Below, piece after piece: positions 1 to 7,372 of a stretch of 18,325 nt of DNA (within the stretch, counting starts at the first letter, position 1; every line of letters starts with the position of its first letter). Under the pieces are notes generated by a model. The model searched no databases, was not told the origin of the DNA, and worked only from the letters and a program-made list of their open reading frames with translations. Made by a program: the position numbers and the translations under genes. Source of the DNA: CAIQOK01 sp043781315 (GTDB lineage: Bacteria > Verrucomicrobiota > Verrucomicrobiia > Limisphaerales > CAIQOK01); contig JAYWBR010000135.1 of the NCBI GenBank assembly GCA_043781315.1, positions 1-18,325 on the forward strand, read 5' to 3'.

Positions 1-214
1 GCCCAATGTTTCGCTACTTATTGTCAATTGGCGGGCCAGTTCGCAGTTTCGTCAACAACTTCGGTTTGGATCCTGGTGTCGTTTGTCTTAAAAGTGACGT
101 ATTTTTTGGCAGCCCTCGGCTCAAACTACACAACCTTAGTGACTTTTCACAGGGCTTTCAATTCAGGGTCTGGGCTTGCTCTGAAAAGGCGGACAAAGAA
201 GTTGGGTCATTTGG
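1..214. other. Non-coding flank, probably the outer end of the IS3-type element
   Basis: I see no convincing gene here; the short open frames have no recognisable composition or start signal. The stretch lies 3' of the minus-strand transposase fragment, so it should hold the right end of that insertion sequence. A candidate terminal repeat starts at 77 with TGTCGTTTGTC and runs to about 99. It begins with TG, as IS3-family ends do, but the opposite end of the element is deleted, so no partner repeat is available to confirm it. Confidence 0.3.
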
Positions 215-838
215 TTAGTTGTTTAGAAGTTCGAAGTCAACTGGTGATTGAAAATCCAGGGCGCTATGGGTGCGCTGACGATTGTAAAAGCTTTCGATGT
301 ACTCAAAGATTTGGGTGCGGGCTTGGCTGCGGGAGACGAAGTCGCGGCGGTAAACCAGTTCGAGTTTGAGGGTGCTCCAGAAGCTTTCCATGGTGGCGTT
401 GTCGTAGCAGTTGCCTTTGCGGCTCATGGAGGCGACCAAGCCGGCCTGGGCCAGCGCACGCCGGTAATCGGCGCTGGCGTATTGGACGCCCCGATCGGAG
501 TGGAACAGCAAATTTACTGGGGCCCGCCGATGCAGGAGGGCCATGTCCAAAGCCGTTAGAACGAGCGCGGTGTCGCTGCGCGCACTCATGGCCCAGCCGA
601 CGATCTTGCGGCTGTAGCGGTCCAGGATGGCGGCCAGATAGAGCCAGCCTTCCTGAGTTTCGATGTTGGTGATGTCGCCCACCCAGATTTGATTGGGCTG
701 GGTGGCCTTGGGGGCTTGGGCGATGTGATTGCGCCCGTGGTGGCAACCTTGCTGGCGCCACGCCGCCACGATGCGCGGGCAGCCGTAAGTTTGCCGGCTT
801 TGTCGGCCTTGGATCGCCGCCGCGCTTCGCTTGCCCGA
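215..838 (-). pseudogene. IS3-family transposase OrfB (DDE integrase), 5'-truncated remnant
   Basis: This is the C-terminal part of an IS3-type OrfB, the DDE recombinase that cuts and joins the ends of the element. The frame is open from a stop at 839-841 to a TAA at 215-217. Reading 5' to 3' on the minus strand it enters the family in the region before the catalytic core (SRQTYGCPRIVAAWR). It then shows WVGDITNIE with the first Asp, HSDRGVQYAS with the second Asp, and NATMESFWSTLKLE with the Glu 35 residues later. It ends with the usual tail, SFYNRQRTHSALDFQSP. The N-terminal DNA-binding part of OrfB and all of OrfA are missing, so the copy cannot be autonomous. The GTG at 767-769 would give 184 residues but is an internal codon, not a native start. 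The lost end lies about 40 bp upstream of the ferredoxin gene. Membership of the IS3 family is clear; the subgroup (IS150/IS3-like) is a guess. Confidence 0.88.
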
Positions 839-881
839 TCACCTCCAAGCCGCTACTCTGGGCGCACAACATTTATCACCC

Positions 882-1247
882 ATGCCCGACGAACTAAAAA
901 AAATTGCGGAGACGCTCGGCCTCGAAAAATACTGCCGCCACATTTTTTTGTGCGCTGATTCCACCAAGCCGAAGTGCGCGCCTCGCGAGGCGGGATTGGA
1001 GTCGTGGGAATTTTTGAAGCGGCGTTTGAAGGAGTTAAACCTCGCCGGGCCGGAGCCGTTGGTTTATCGCAGCAAGGTCAACTGCCTGCGCGTCTGCGTG
1101 CAGGGGCCGGTGGCGGTCGTTTATCCCGAGGGCGTCTGGTATCACTCCTGTTCGCCGGCGGTGCTGGAGCGGATCATCCAGGAACATCTCATCGGCGGCC
1201 GGGTGGTCGGCGAATTTGCTTTCGCAAAAAATCCGCTGGCGGGCTGA
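882..1247 (+). CDS. Thioredoxin-like [2Fe-2S] ferredoxin domain protein
   Basis: A 121-residue soluble protein that I read as a thioredoxin-fold [2Fe-2S] ferredoxin, the fold shared with the NuoE subunit. Four cysteines fit the family pattern: C24 and C32 near the N-terminus (HIFLCADSTKPKC) and C68 and C72 in NCLRVCVQGP. The later VAVVYPEGVWYHSCSP segment (C90) and the C-terminal ERIIQEHLIGG helix also match this family. I chose the ATG at 882 because the conserved sequence begins just after it; a longer in-frame start at 831 would add 17 residues that read through the edge of the IS remnant. There is no obvious Shine-Dalgarno sequence. The gene ends 4 bp before the end of the convergent LysM gene. 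The role is electron transfer with unknown partners. The nearby complex I operon lacks nuoE, but a link is speculation. Confidence 0.8.
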   Translation: MPDELKKIAETLGLEKYCRHIFLCADSTKPKCAPREAGLESWEFLKRRLKELNLAGPEPLVYRSKVNCLRVCVQGPVAVVYPEGVWYHSCSPAVLERIIQEHLIGGRVVGEFAFAKNPLAG

Positions 1248-1251
1248 AAAA

Positions 1252-2688
1252 TTACCGCGTCGGCATAATCATCCCGGGCGGCAACGGCGGTGGCGGGGCG
1301 GTGGGCGTAAATTGGGGCGACGGGATTTTGATCGAGTCGCCGGGCTTGAGCCGCCGCAAATCCACGTCCGGATTGGCCGCCTGCAACGCGGCCGAGGAAA
1401 CACCGTAACGAGTCGCCACGTTCGCGGCGGATTCCGCCACGCCGAGCACATACGGATGCGTCAGTTGGACGAACGCCGGCTGGGCGGGTTTCTCCGGGGC
1501 GGCGGCCACCGGTTCGGCGGGCACTTCCTGACCCAGCGCCTGCGCGCTGGCTTTCAATTGATCGAGTTCGGCTTGTTTCAAGGCGATAGCTTTTTGCTCG
1601 GCGGTGAAGTTCGTGTTGGCGTTGATGCGGGCGAGTTCTTCGGCCGTGGCCTGGTTGATCTCGTAAATTTTCAGCGCGGCTTCGGGCGTGCCGGACTGTT
1701 CCGTCATCGCGACCGCGTTGCGGAACTGCGGGTCGTGGAGCAGTTGAAATTGCTGGTCGCGATCCTTGCCGAGCGCGAGCTGGATGGCGTCCGTGCGCTG
1801 TTGTTGCAGGCTTTTGCGCAACAGCACGCTGTTCGGATCGTCCTTGCCGGCGAGCAGTTCGATCTGCTGATCCAGCGAATCGGTCGCGCGGAAAATGGCG
1901 CGGAATTCATCCGGGGTGGCTTCAAAGTATTTCAACTGGCCCATCTCGCTGCGCAGATTGTTCGAGGCTTGCGAATAACGGAGCAAAAATTCCTCAAGCT
2001 GCGGCGGCGTCAGGACGTGGGCAAATTCCTCGCGCGTCTGCTGGCGCAGCTTCGCCATCTCTGCGGCGTCGGATTTTTTTCCCGCCGACCGCTGCGCGTC
2101 GAGATAAGTCTGCATCCGTTCGTTGGCCCGGGCGCTGATGTCCTGAATCTTCTGCTTCACGTCCGCCGGAAGATTTCCCAGCATTGGGCCGTCGAGTGTG
2201 AGGCCGGGCCGGGCCGGGCGGGGGAGGCTGACGAGATCGCCGGTTTCCCAATTGGTGCCGAGCAGTTGCGCGAGCAGGGCCCGGCGTTCGGCGTCCAACA
2301 TGCGGAACCGTTTTTCGGCGGTGGCCACCACGTCGGGATCGGGTTCGCTGCGCCACCATTGCTGGTCGGGCGAAACAATGTCGGGATCGGTGGCGATGCG
2401 TTTGGCAAAGAGCGCGTTCACGTCGGCGATGATGATGTCGCGGAGGGTCTGCTCGGGGCAGCCGATCTCGCGCAGGTTGGCGATGAACTTCTGGTAATCC
2501 TCGGACTCCACCTGCGTCCAGGTGAAGAACTGGCGGCGGACGACGACGTTGGTTTTCGCGACGGCATTGCGGCCAAATTCGGCGGAGTCACCATGGGAAA
2601 CGGCGTGGCGGCGCGTGGCGACGAGCCAGAGCAAAGCCAGCCCGAGATTGACCACGAGCGAAATGAAAAACAAAACACGCCAGCGCAT
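1252..2688 (-). CDS. Membrane-anchored LysM-domain protein of unknown function
   Basis: A 478-residue protein. One hydrophobic segment (about residues 4-23, VLFFISLVVNLGLALLWLVA) follows a short basic N-terminus and should anchor it in the inner membrane with the rest in the periplasm. The long middle part (about 60-380) is charged and helical with many Gln, Glu and Arg residues, and I do not recognise it. A LysM domain sits at about 410-456 (THPYVLGVAESAANVATRYG, then AANPDVDLRRLKPGDSIKIP), followed by a proline-rich tail. LysM domains bind peptidoglycan glycan chains, so a cell-wall-associated role is likely. The start at 2688 puts the hydrophobic segment right at the N-terminus; an upstream in-frame start at 2718 would add ten residues. 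It is convergent with the ferredoxin gene and in the same direction as the antiporter gene upstream, with a palindromic repeat between. The function is unknown. Confidence 0.85.
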   Translation of the reverse strand: MRWRVLFFISLVVNLGLALLWLVATRRHAVSHGDSAEFGRNAVAKTNVVVRRQFFTWTQVESEDYQKFIANLREIGCPEQTLRDIIIADVNALFAKRIATDPDIVSPDQQWWRSEPDPDVVATAEKRFRMLDAERRALLAQLLGTNWETGDLVSLPRPARPGLTLDGPMLGNLPADVKQKIQDISARANERMQTYLDAQRSAGKKSDAAEMAKLRQQTREEFAHVLTPPQLEEFLLRYSQASNNLRSEMGQLKYFEATPDEFRAIFRATDSLDQQIELLAGKDDPNSVLLRKSLQQQRTDAIQLALGKDRDQQFQLLHDPQFRNAVAMTEQSGTPEAALKIYEINQATAEELARINANTNFTAEQKAIALKQAELDQLKASAQALGQEVPAEPVAAAPEKPAQPAFVQLTHPYVLGVAESAANVATRYGVSSAALQAANPDVDLRRLKPGDSIKIPSPQFTPTAPPPPLPPGMIMPTR

Positions 2689-2776
2689 GAGGTTATTAAG
2701 CGGCAATCCGCGCCACACTCAATTCAAAAATGCAGCGGGCGAAAAGTTGCGGGCGCATTTCAAATCAAAGTTCGTT

Positions 2777-2843
2777 GTAGCGGCGTCTCGGCAGAGCGCC
2801 GCAAACTAAATTGAATGGCGGCGCTCTGCCGAGACGCCGCTAC
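2777..2843. repeat. Perfect 26-bp palindrome with 15-nt loop (GTAGCGGCG-type repeat)
   Basis: The left arm (2777-2802, starting GTAGCGGCGTCTCGG) and the right arm (2818-2843, ending GAGACGCCGCTAC) are exact reverse complements over 26 bases, separated by an AT-rich 15-nt loop. It lies between the stop of the antiporter gene and the LysM gene start, both on the minus strand. The perfect match, the GTAG...CTAC ends and the related partial copy inside nuoL suggest a dispersed REP- or MITE-like family. It could also act as a transcription attenuator between the two minus-strand genes, but no T-run follows either arm. Confidence 0.85.
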
Positions 2844-2853
2844 GCATCGCAAT

Positions 2854-4140
2854 TCAAACCTCCGCCGTGGCGACGTTCAACTCCCCCGTCTGCCGCGCGT
2901 GCCGGCCATAAACCCACTCGAAGATCGGCGACGCCATCAGCGTGGTCACAATCGCCATCAAGACCAGGATCGAAAACAGCGCCGGCTGGATCACGCCTTT
3001 TTGCAGGCCGATGTTGATGATGATCAGTTCCATCAGGCCGCGTGAGTTCATCAGCGCGCCGACGGCCAGCGCGGTGCGGTTGTCCTCGCCGTTCAGCCGG
3101 GCCGCCGCCCAGCAGGCCACGCCCTTGCCGAAGATGGACACCGCCAGCACGACCAGTGCGATGAAGAACAGCTGCGGGCTGTTTACCATGTCGAGCCGCG
3201 TGTTCAATCCGGAGTAGGTGAAAAACATCGGCAGCAGAAAAACCACGGCGAACGGCTGGAGTTTCTCCTTGAGTTCGCGCGCGAAAAAACCGCGCGGCAT
3301 CGCCGTGCCGAGCAGGAACCCGCCGAACACTGCGTGAATGCCGATGGCGTCCATCGCCCACGCCGACAGGCAGAACAGCATCAGCACCACGCCGAGCAGG
3401 GTGGAGGAAATTTTCCCCTCGCGCTCGGCCAGGCGGCCCAGCGGCGCGAGCAGCCGGCGGCCGGCAAAGATCATCACCGCTGCGTAGGTGAAGCCGCCGA
3501 CAATGGCGCGCACGGCGATGCTGGCATCCACCGAGCCGTCCGGGAGTTTTTGAAAGCTCGCGAGCACGATGGCCAGCACGCACCACGCGGCGGCGTCGTC
3601 AATCGCGCCCGCCGCCAGCGCAAGCGTGCCCAGCGCGGTGCCGGTGATGCCGCGTTCGTAAATGATCCGCGCGAGCATCGGGAAGGCGGTGATGGCGATG
3701 GCCGCGCCGAGGAAGAGGATGGCTTCAAACGCGGTGGCCTTTTCGGAAAACAGCCCCGGCGTTTTCATCAGCCACGGCGCGAGCACGAGGGCGCAGAGGA
3801 ACGGCACGGCCATGCCGGCAATGGAGACGGACGCCGCGCTGCGCGCCCGGTTGCGGAACAGCTCGGTCTTGAATTCCACGCCGACCAGGAACATGTAGAG
3901 GCCGACGCCGAGCTGCGCGCCGACGTAAAGTATCTTCAAGGTTTCCTTGGGGAACAGTTGCAGTTGGAGTTCGGGAAAGACCAAGCCGAACAGCGACGGT
4001 CCCAGGCAGACGCCCGCGATCATCTCACCGACGACCTGCGGCTGGCCGATTTTGCGCGCGCCCCAGCCGACAACGCGGCAGACGGCGAGGATGAAAAACA
4101 TCTGGAGGAAGAATTGGACGGAAAGTTGTGCGGGCGTCAT
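2854..4140 (-). CDS. CPA2-family cation:proton antiporter (Na+/H+ exchanger domain)
   Basis: A 428-residue integral membrane protein with about 12-13 hydrophobic segments filling the Na_H_Exchanger domain; there is no C-terminal TrkA-N/RCK domain as in full-length KefB/KefC. Typical features are GQPQVVGEMIAGVCLGPSLFG near residues 32-53, LYMFLVGVEF (81-90), and GAIDDAAAWC with the Asp-Asp pair D181/D182 that marks the ion-binding site of electrogenic CPA2 antiporters such as NapA. It should exchange Na+ or K+ for H+ across the inner membrane. The ATG at 4140 directly precedes the first conserved segment, and a weak GGAAA lies upstream. It is divergent from nuoA across 326 bp, so the two may share a control region. 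Which ion it carries cannot be read from the sequence. Confidence 0.92.
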   Translation of the reverse strand: MTPAQLSVQFFLQMFFILAVCRVVGWGARKIGQPQVVGEMIAGVCLGPSLFGLVFPELQLQLFPKETLKILYVGAQLGVGLYMFLVGVEFKTELFRNRARSAASVSIAGMAVPFLCALVLAPWLMKTPGLFSEKATAFEAILFLGAAIAITAFPMLARIIYERGITGTALGTLALAAGAIDDAAAWCVLAIVLASFQKLPDGSVDASIAVRAIVGGFTYAAVMIFAGRRLLAPLGRLAEREGKISSTLLGVVLMLFCLSAWAMDAIGIHAVFGGFLLGTAMPRGFFARELKEKLQPFAVVFLLPMFFTYSGLNTRLDMVNSPQLFFIALVVLAVSIFGKGVACWAAARLNGEDNRTALAVGALMNSRGLMELIIINIGLQKGVIQPALFSILVLMAIVTTLMASPIFEWVYGRHARQTGELNVATAEV

Positions 4141-4262
4141 GTCGAGATTGATTTCCTAAAATAAATCCCGCTGAATTTCTGACACGGCGGCGGCGGCGGC
4201 AAGGTTAAAAAAATTTCAACATCCGCTTGTGCCGCGATTGGTCCCGTTGAACTAGGGGGAAG

Positions 4263-4331
4263 ACCCAAAGATTGGGGCAAGCCAAAGATGAAAACAAAAA
4301 AAGCCGCTTTGGCTTACCCCAATCTTTGGGT
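4263..4331. repeat. 25-bp inverted repeat (one mismatch) with 19-nt A-rich loop
   Basis: The left arm 4263-4287 (starting ACCCAAAGATTGGGG) and the right arm 4307-4331 (ending CCCCAATCTTTGGGT) are reverse complements with a single mismatch. The loop at 4288-4306 is A-rich. Each arm also contains a small internal palindrome (CCCAA-AGA-TTGGG), and the left arm repeats CCAAAGAT with a 17-nt period (4265 and 4282). In RNA it would be a very stable hairpin in the nuoA 5' leader or antiporter leader, depending on where transcription starts. It could be a mobile palindromic repeat or a regulatory structure. Confidence 0.8.
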
Positions 4332-4411
4332 GGTGCAGGGGTAAGGAGTTTGTTTTCCCCGCCCACACATATATCGGTTTGCACCAGCCCCGCTTTTGCC
4401 CGGCGCGTTCC

Positions 4412-4440
4412 TTGACGCTGAGATTTCCGGCTGCTAATTT
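4412..4440 (+). promoter_or_regulatory. Candidate sigma70-type promoter for the nuo operon
   Basis: TTGACG at 4412-4417 matches five of six positions of the -35 consensus. A -10 candidate is TAATTT at 4435-4440 (17-nt spacer), or the overlapping GCTAAT at 4433-4438 (15-nt spacer). The first would place the start about 15-20 nt before the nuoA ATG at 4467, giving a short leader downstream of the large hairpin. The -10 match is weak, so this is only a candidate. Confidence 0.35.
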
Positions 4441-4466
4441 TCCGCCGCCGATGCCGGAACAACTTT

Positions 4467-4844
4467 ATGGCCGTTGAAAACCAATCCTACCTCCCGGTCG
4501 TCATTCTGATGATTGCGGCGGTCATGTTTGCGCTGACGCCGCTGGTGCTGGCGTGGCTCTGGGCGCAAAAGTTTTCTCCGAAGAAACCCGGTCAGGACAA
4601 GAACGCGATTTACGAATGTGGTCTTGAATCCAAAGGCGACGCGTGGATCCAGTTCAAATCGGACTACTACCTTTACGCGATCATCTTCCTGATCTTCGAC
4701 GTGGAAACGATTTTTCTGCTACCGTTCGCGGTGGCGTTCACCAGCCTGGGCGTGGGCGCGTTCCTCGCGATGATGGTTTTTCTGCTGCTGCTGGTCGAGG
4801 GCCTGCTCTGGGCCTGGAAGAAAGGTGTGTTGAGCTGGAAATGA
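4467..4844 (+). CDS. nuoA: NADH-quinone oxidoreductase subunit A
   Basis: A 125-residue membrane subunit of complex I, the usual length for NuoA/NdhC. It has three hydrophobic segments (about 10-32, 67-92, 96-118). The diagnostic loop is present: YECGLESKGDAWIQFKSDYY at 49-68, followed by FLIFDVETIFLLP with D78 and E80. NuoA forms, with NuoH, J and K, the part of the membrane arm next to the quinone site. The ATG at 4467 is preceded only by a weak GGAAC. Its stop codon overlaps the nuoB start (ATGA at 4841-4844), which implies translational coupling. It is the first gene of the operon. Confidence 0.96.
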   Translation: MAVENQSYLPVVILMIAAVMFALTPLVLAWLWAQKFSPKKPGQDKNAIYECGLESKGDAWIQFKSDYYLYAIIFLIFDVETIFLLPFAVAFTSLGVGAFLAMMVFLLLLVEGLLWAWKKGVLSWK

Positions 4845-5455
4845 TTGACGACGCATTAAAAAGTGAGCTGGGCAAGCAGGGCGTCTTCGTCGTCACGCTT
4901 GAGGAGCTTTACAACTGGGGCCGCAAAAACTCCATCTGGCCGCTGGGCTTCGGGCTGGCGTGTTGCGCGATTGAAATGATCGCCGCCTCGATGGCGCGTT
5001 GGGATCTGGCGCGGTTTGGCGCGGAGGTGTTTCGTCCGTCGCCACGGCAGGCGGACTTGATGATTGTCGCCGGAACGGTCACAAAGAAAATGGCGCCGCA
5101 GGTGGTGCGGCTCTTCAACCAGATGTCCGAGCCGAAATACGTCATCGCGATGGGGGCGTGCGCGATTTCCGGCGGGCCGTTCAAGCAGGGCTACAACGTG
5201 CTCAAGGGCATTGACCGTTTTATTCCGGTGGATGTGCACATCCCCGGCTGCCCGCCGCGACCCGAAGCCTTGCTGCACGCGTTCATGACGTTGCAGGAAA
5301 AAATTGACGCGCAGAAACTGACCGGCGTGAATCGTCCGCGCCATCTGAACGCGGAAATTTCCGGCGCGTATCCGGTGCCGGAGTTTGGTGAACATGATCT
5401 CGTGCCGCCGAACAATCCCGCGATCTGGCAGGCACCCAAGGTGGTTCGTTCCTAG
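4841..5455 (+). CDS. nuoB: NADH-quinone oxidoreductase subunit B (N2 cluster)
   Basis: A 204-residue peripheral subunit carrying the terminal [4Fe-4S] cluster N2, which passes electrons to quinone. The four N2 ligands are visible: adjacent C41-C42 in GLACCAIEM, C107 in GACAISGG, and C137 in IPGCPPRPEA. The start at 4841 overlaps the nuoA stop by four bases and gives the normal N-terminus. The same frame is open further upstream through nuoA, but that part is not NuoB sequence. The C-terminal tail past about residue 160 is somewhat long and less conserved. nuoC starts 4 nt after the stop. Confidence 0.97.
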   Translation: MIDDALKSELGKQGVFVVTLEELYNWGRKNSIWPLGFGLACCAIEMIAASMARWDLARFGAEVFRPSPRQADLMIVAGTVTKKMAPQVVRLFNQMSEPKYVIAMGACAISGGPFKQGYNVLKGIDRFIPVDVHIPGCPPRPEALLHAFMTLQEKIDAQKLTGVNRPRHLNAEISGAYPVPEFGEHDLVPPNNPAIWQAPKVVRS

Positions 5456-5459
5456 CGCC

Positions 5460-6095
5460 ATGGAAACTCTCGAACAAATCAAAGCGCGAATCGAAGCCGG
5501 CGTCGCCGATGCGAAGTTGGAAATTATTTCCAACGACAGCCCGTCGGCGCAGCGCTCGTTGCTCGTGGATAACGAACATGGCTTGGCCGTGGCAAAATTT
5601 CTGCGCGACGATGCAGAATTGCTTTTGGATTACTGTTCAAACGCGACGGGTGTGGATTGGCCGGAAGCCGAGTTGACCGAGAAGATCAAGGTCAAGCAGT
5701 TCGTGGACGGCGTGGAAAAGGAAGTCGAGGAAGTCAAAAAAATCATCCGCCCCGGCTACCTCGAAACGGTCTATCACCTCTACTCGATGGCCAAGAAGCA
5801 CGGGCCGGTAATCCTGCGCCTGCGCACGGAAAACCGCGCCGACAAAAATCATCTACCGTCGCTCACGCCGGTCTGGCGCAGTTGCGAGTTTCAGGAGCGG
5901 GAAATTTTCGATCTCTACGGAATCATTTTCGACGGGCATCCCGACCTGCGCCGCATCTTGATGTGGGACGAGTTCAAGGATTTCCCGATGCGCAGGGACT
6001 ACGTCGAGCCGGACGATTACGAATACGAGCCGACGCCGCATGATGACGTTTTGGACAAGGTGAAGCAGCGCCGGGCGCAGGAGGTGAAGCCGTGA
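5460..6095 (+). CDS. nuoC: NADH-quinone oxidoreductase subunit C (30-kDa subunit)
   Basis: A 211-residue peripheral subunit of the quinone-reducing module. The family signature lies at about 143-170: EFQEREIFDLYGIIFDGHPD followed by LRRILMWDEF, then FPMRRDY. A charged Glu/Lys-rich stretch at about 76-95 is a small insertion. The ATG at 5460 begins 4 nt after nuoB and gives a standard N-terminus; no strong Shine-Dalgarno sequence precedes it. NuoC is a separate protein here, not fused to NuoD as in E. coli. Its stop overlaps the GTG start of nuoD (GTGA at 6092-6095). Confidence 0.96.
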   Translation: METLEQIKARIEAGVADAKLEIISNDSPSAQRSLLVDNEHGLAVAKFLRDDAELLLDYCSNATGVDWPEAELTEKIKVKQFVDGVEKEVEEVKKIIRPGYLETVYHLYSMAKKHGPVILRLRTENRADKNHLPSLTPVWRSCEFQEREIFDLYGIIFDGHPDLRRILMWDEFKDFPMRRDYVEPDDYEYEPTPHDDVLDKVKQRRAQEVKP

Positions 6096-7258
6096 GCGTG
6101 ATCGTCGAAACGCCCGCGAAGAAATTTGAGCTGCTGCCAAAGCGCGATGCCAGCGGCGACGGCGAGCTGCTGGAAATCTCCATGGGCCCGCAGCATCCCT
6201 CCACGCACGGCGTGTTTCGGATGGACGTGGTGCTGGATGGTGAAAAGGTGGTGAAGTTGAAGCCGGTGTTCGGCTACCTCCACCGCAACCACGAAAAAAT
6301 CGGCGAAGGCACCAGCTACCTCGGCTCGATGCCGTACACCGACCGGCTGGATTATTTTTGTTCGATGACGAACAACTGGGCGTACGCGCTCTCCGTCGAG
6401 AAGCTCGCCGGATTGCACGTGCCAGAGCGCGCGGAATACTTGCGCGTCATCCTTGCCGAGTTGACGCGCCTGCAAAACCACGCGTCGCTCTGCGGCTTTC
6501 TGACGCAGGACATGGGCGCGTCCGGCACGCCGCTCATGTATGCCTTCCGTGAGCGCGAAAAAATCCTCGACCTGTTTGAAGCCATCAGCGGCGCGCGGAT
6601 GATGTGCAACTTCATGCGCTTCGGCGGCCTGCGCTGCGATGCCCCGGACGGCTGGCTGGCGCAGGTGAAGAAAGTCGTGGACGAATTTCCCGCTTTCCTC
6701 GATGAGTTCTCCGCGCTGCTGGATCAAAACGAAATCCTGATGGCCCGCACGCAGAACGTCGGGGTGCTGCCGCGCGAACTTGCCATCAGCGCTGGCATCA
6801 CCGGCCCGATGCTGCGCGCGAGCGGCGTGAACTACGATCTTCGCAAGGTGGACAAGTACGGCATCTACGACCGCTTCGAGTTCAAAGTTCCGCTCGGCGA
6901 ACATGGCGATGTCTATGACCGCTACATGATGCGCGTGCTGGAAATGCGCGAGTCGGTGAAAATTTTGCAGCAGGCGCTGGCGACCATTCCCGCCGGCCCC
7001 ATCGTTGATCCCAAGACGAAGCTGCGAGGCTTCCGGCCGAAAGCGGGTGAAGCGTACGGCCGCATCGAAGGGCCGAAAGGCGAACTCGGCTTTTATCTCA
7101 TCAGCGACGGCTCGCCCAATCCGTATCGCTACCGCGTGCGTCCGCCAAGTTTCATCAACCTCACCATTCTCGAAGACATGTGCCTGGGTCACACCGTCGG
7201 CGACATCATCATCATTCTCGGCAGCGTGGACATCGTGCTGGGAGAGGTGGACCGATGA
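6092..7258 (+). CDS. nuoD: NADH-quinone oxidoreductase subunit D (49-kDa subunit)
   Basis: A 388-residue subunit that, with NuoB, forms the quinone pocket. Family marks are GPQHPSTHGVFR at about 32-43 (the quinone-site histidine lies in this loop), YTDRLDYF near 82-89, and the C-terminal PSFINL...GHTVGDIIIILGSVDIVLGEVDR. It starts with GTG at 6092, overlapping the nuoC stop, and is preceded by a strong AGGAGG (6079-6084) seven bases upstream, which settles the start. After this gene most bacterial operons continue with nuoE, F and G; here a 114-bp repeat-filled gap leads straight to nuoI. Confidence 0.97.
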   Translation: MSVIVETPAKKFELLPKRDASGDGELLEISMGPQHPSTHGVFRMDVVLDGEKVVKLKPVFGYLHRNHEKIGEGTSYLGSMPYTDRLDYFCSMTNNWAYALSVEKLAGLHVPERAEYLRVILAELTRLQNHASLCGFLTQDMGASGTPLMYAFREREKILDLFEAISGARMMCNFMRFGGLRCDAPDGWLAQVKKVVDEFPAFLDEFSALLDQNEILMARTQNVGVLPRELAISAGITGPMLRASGVNYDLRKVDKYGIYDRFEFKVPLGEHGDVYDRYMMRVLEMRESVKILQQALATIPAGPIVDPKTKLRGFRPKAGEAYGRIEGPKGELGFYLISDGSPNPYRYRVRPPSFINLTILEDMCLGHTVGDIIIILGSVDIVLGEVDR

Positions 7259-7264
7259 AAGATC

Positions 7265-7365
7265 AGTTTCTAGTTGCGAGTTTCTGGTTTCGAGTTGGGA
7301 AAAAACATTCCCGGCACTTCGCGGGCTGTCCGAAACTCGAAACTCGAAACTCGAAACTCGCAACT
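7265..7365. repeat. Inverted arrays of a 7-bp repeat between nuoD and nuoI
   Basis: On the right, 7331-7365 holds four perfect CGAAACT heptamers and one variant (CGCAACT). On the left, 7265-7299 holds five units of the reverse complement, more degenerate (AGTTTCT, AGTTGCG, AGTTTCT, GGTTTCG, AGTTGGG). The two arrays can pair over about 25 of 27 positions into a long hairpin around a 31-nt centre. They fill nearly the whole gap and end 7 nt before the nuoI ATG, leaving no Shine-Dalgarno sequence for nuoI. The structure could affect mRNA stability or the ratio of subunits on either side. Confidence 0.85.
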
Positions 7366-7372
7366 TTTTAAC

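Larger units (their letters stand above)
4141..4466. promoter_or_regulatory. Divergent intergenic control region between antiporter and nuoA
   Basis: These 326 bp lie between two genes that point away from each other, so promoters for both are expected here. The region is more AT-rich than the genes around it. It holds a large hairpin at 4263-4331 and a possible nuo promoter near 4412-4440. An open frame on the minus strand (4205-4462) crosses the hairpin and looks random in composition; I do not call it a gene. Confidence 0.6.

Noticed and set aside
6..369. Two overlapping plus-strand frames at the left edge
   Set aside because: They partly oppose the transposase 3' end and have no recognisable features or ribosome sites.
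1248..1251. Terminator between the convergent ferredoxin and LysM genes
   Set aside because: Only four bases separate the stops, and I see no hairpin with a T-run at either gene end.
1216..2814. A 532-codon open frame on the plus strand opposite the LysM protein
   Set aside because: Arg/Gly/His-rich shadow of the minus-strand gene, which has a clear membrane anchor and LysM domain.
4205..4462. An 85-codon minus-strand frame in the antiporter/nuoA gap
   Set aside because: It translates the large hairpin, starts close to nuoA and has no protein-like features.
7265..7365. Repeat array considered as a CRISPR
   Set aside because: Units are 7 bp with no spacers and the two halves are inverted; no cas genes are present. 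The same holds for the other arrays in the operon.
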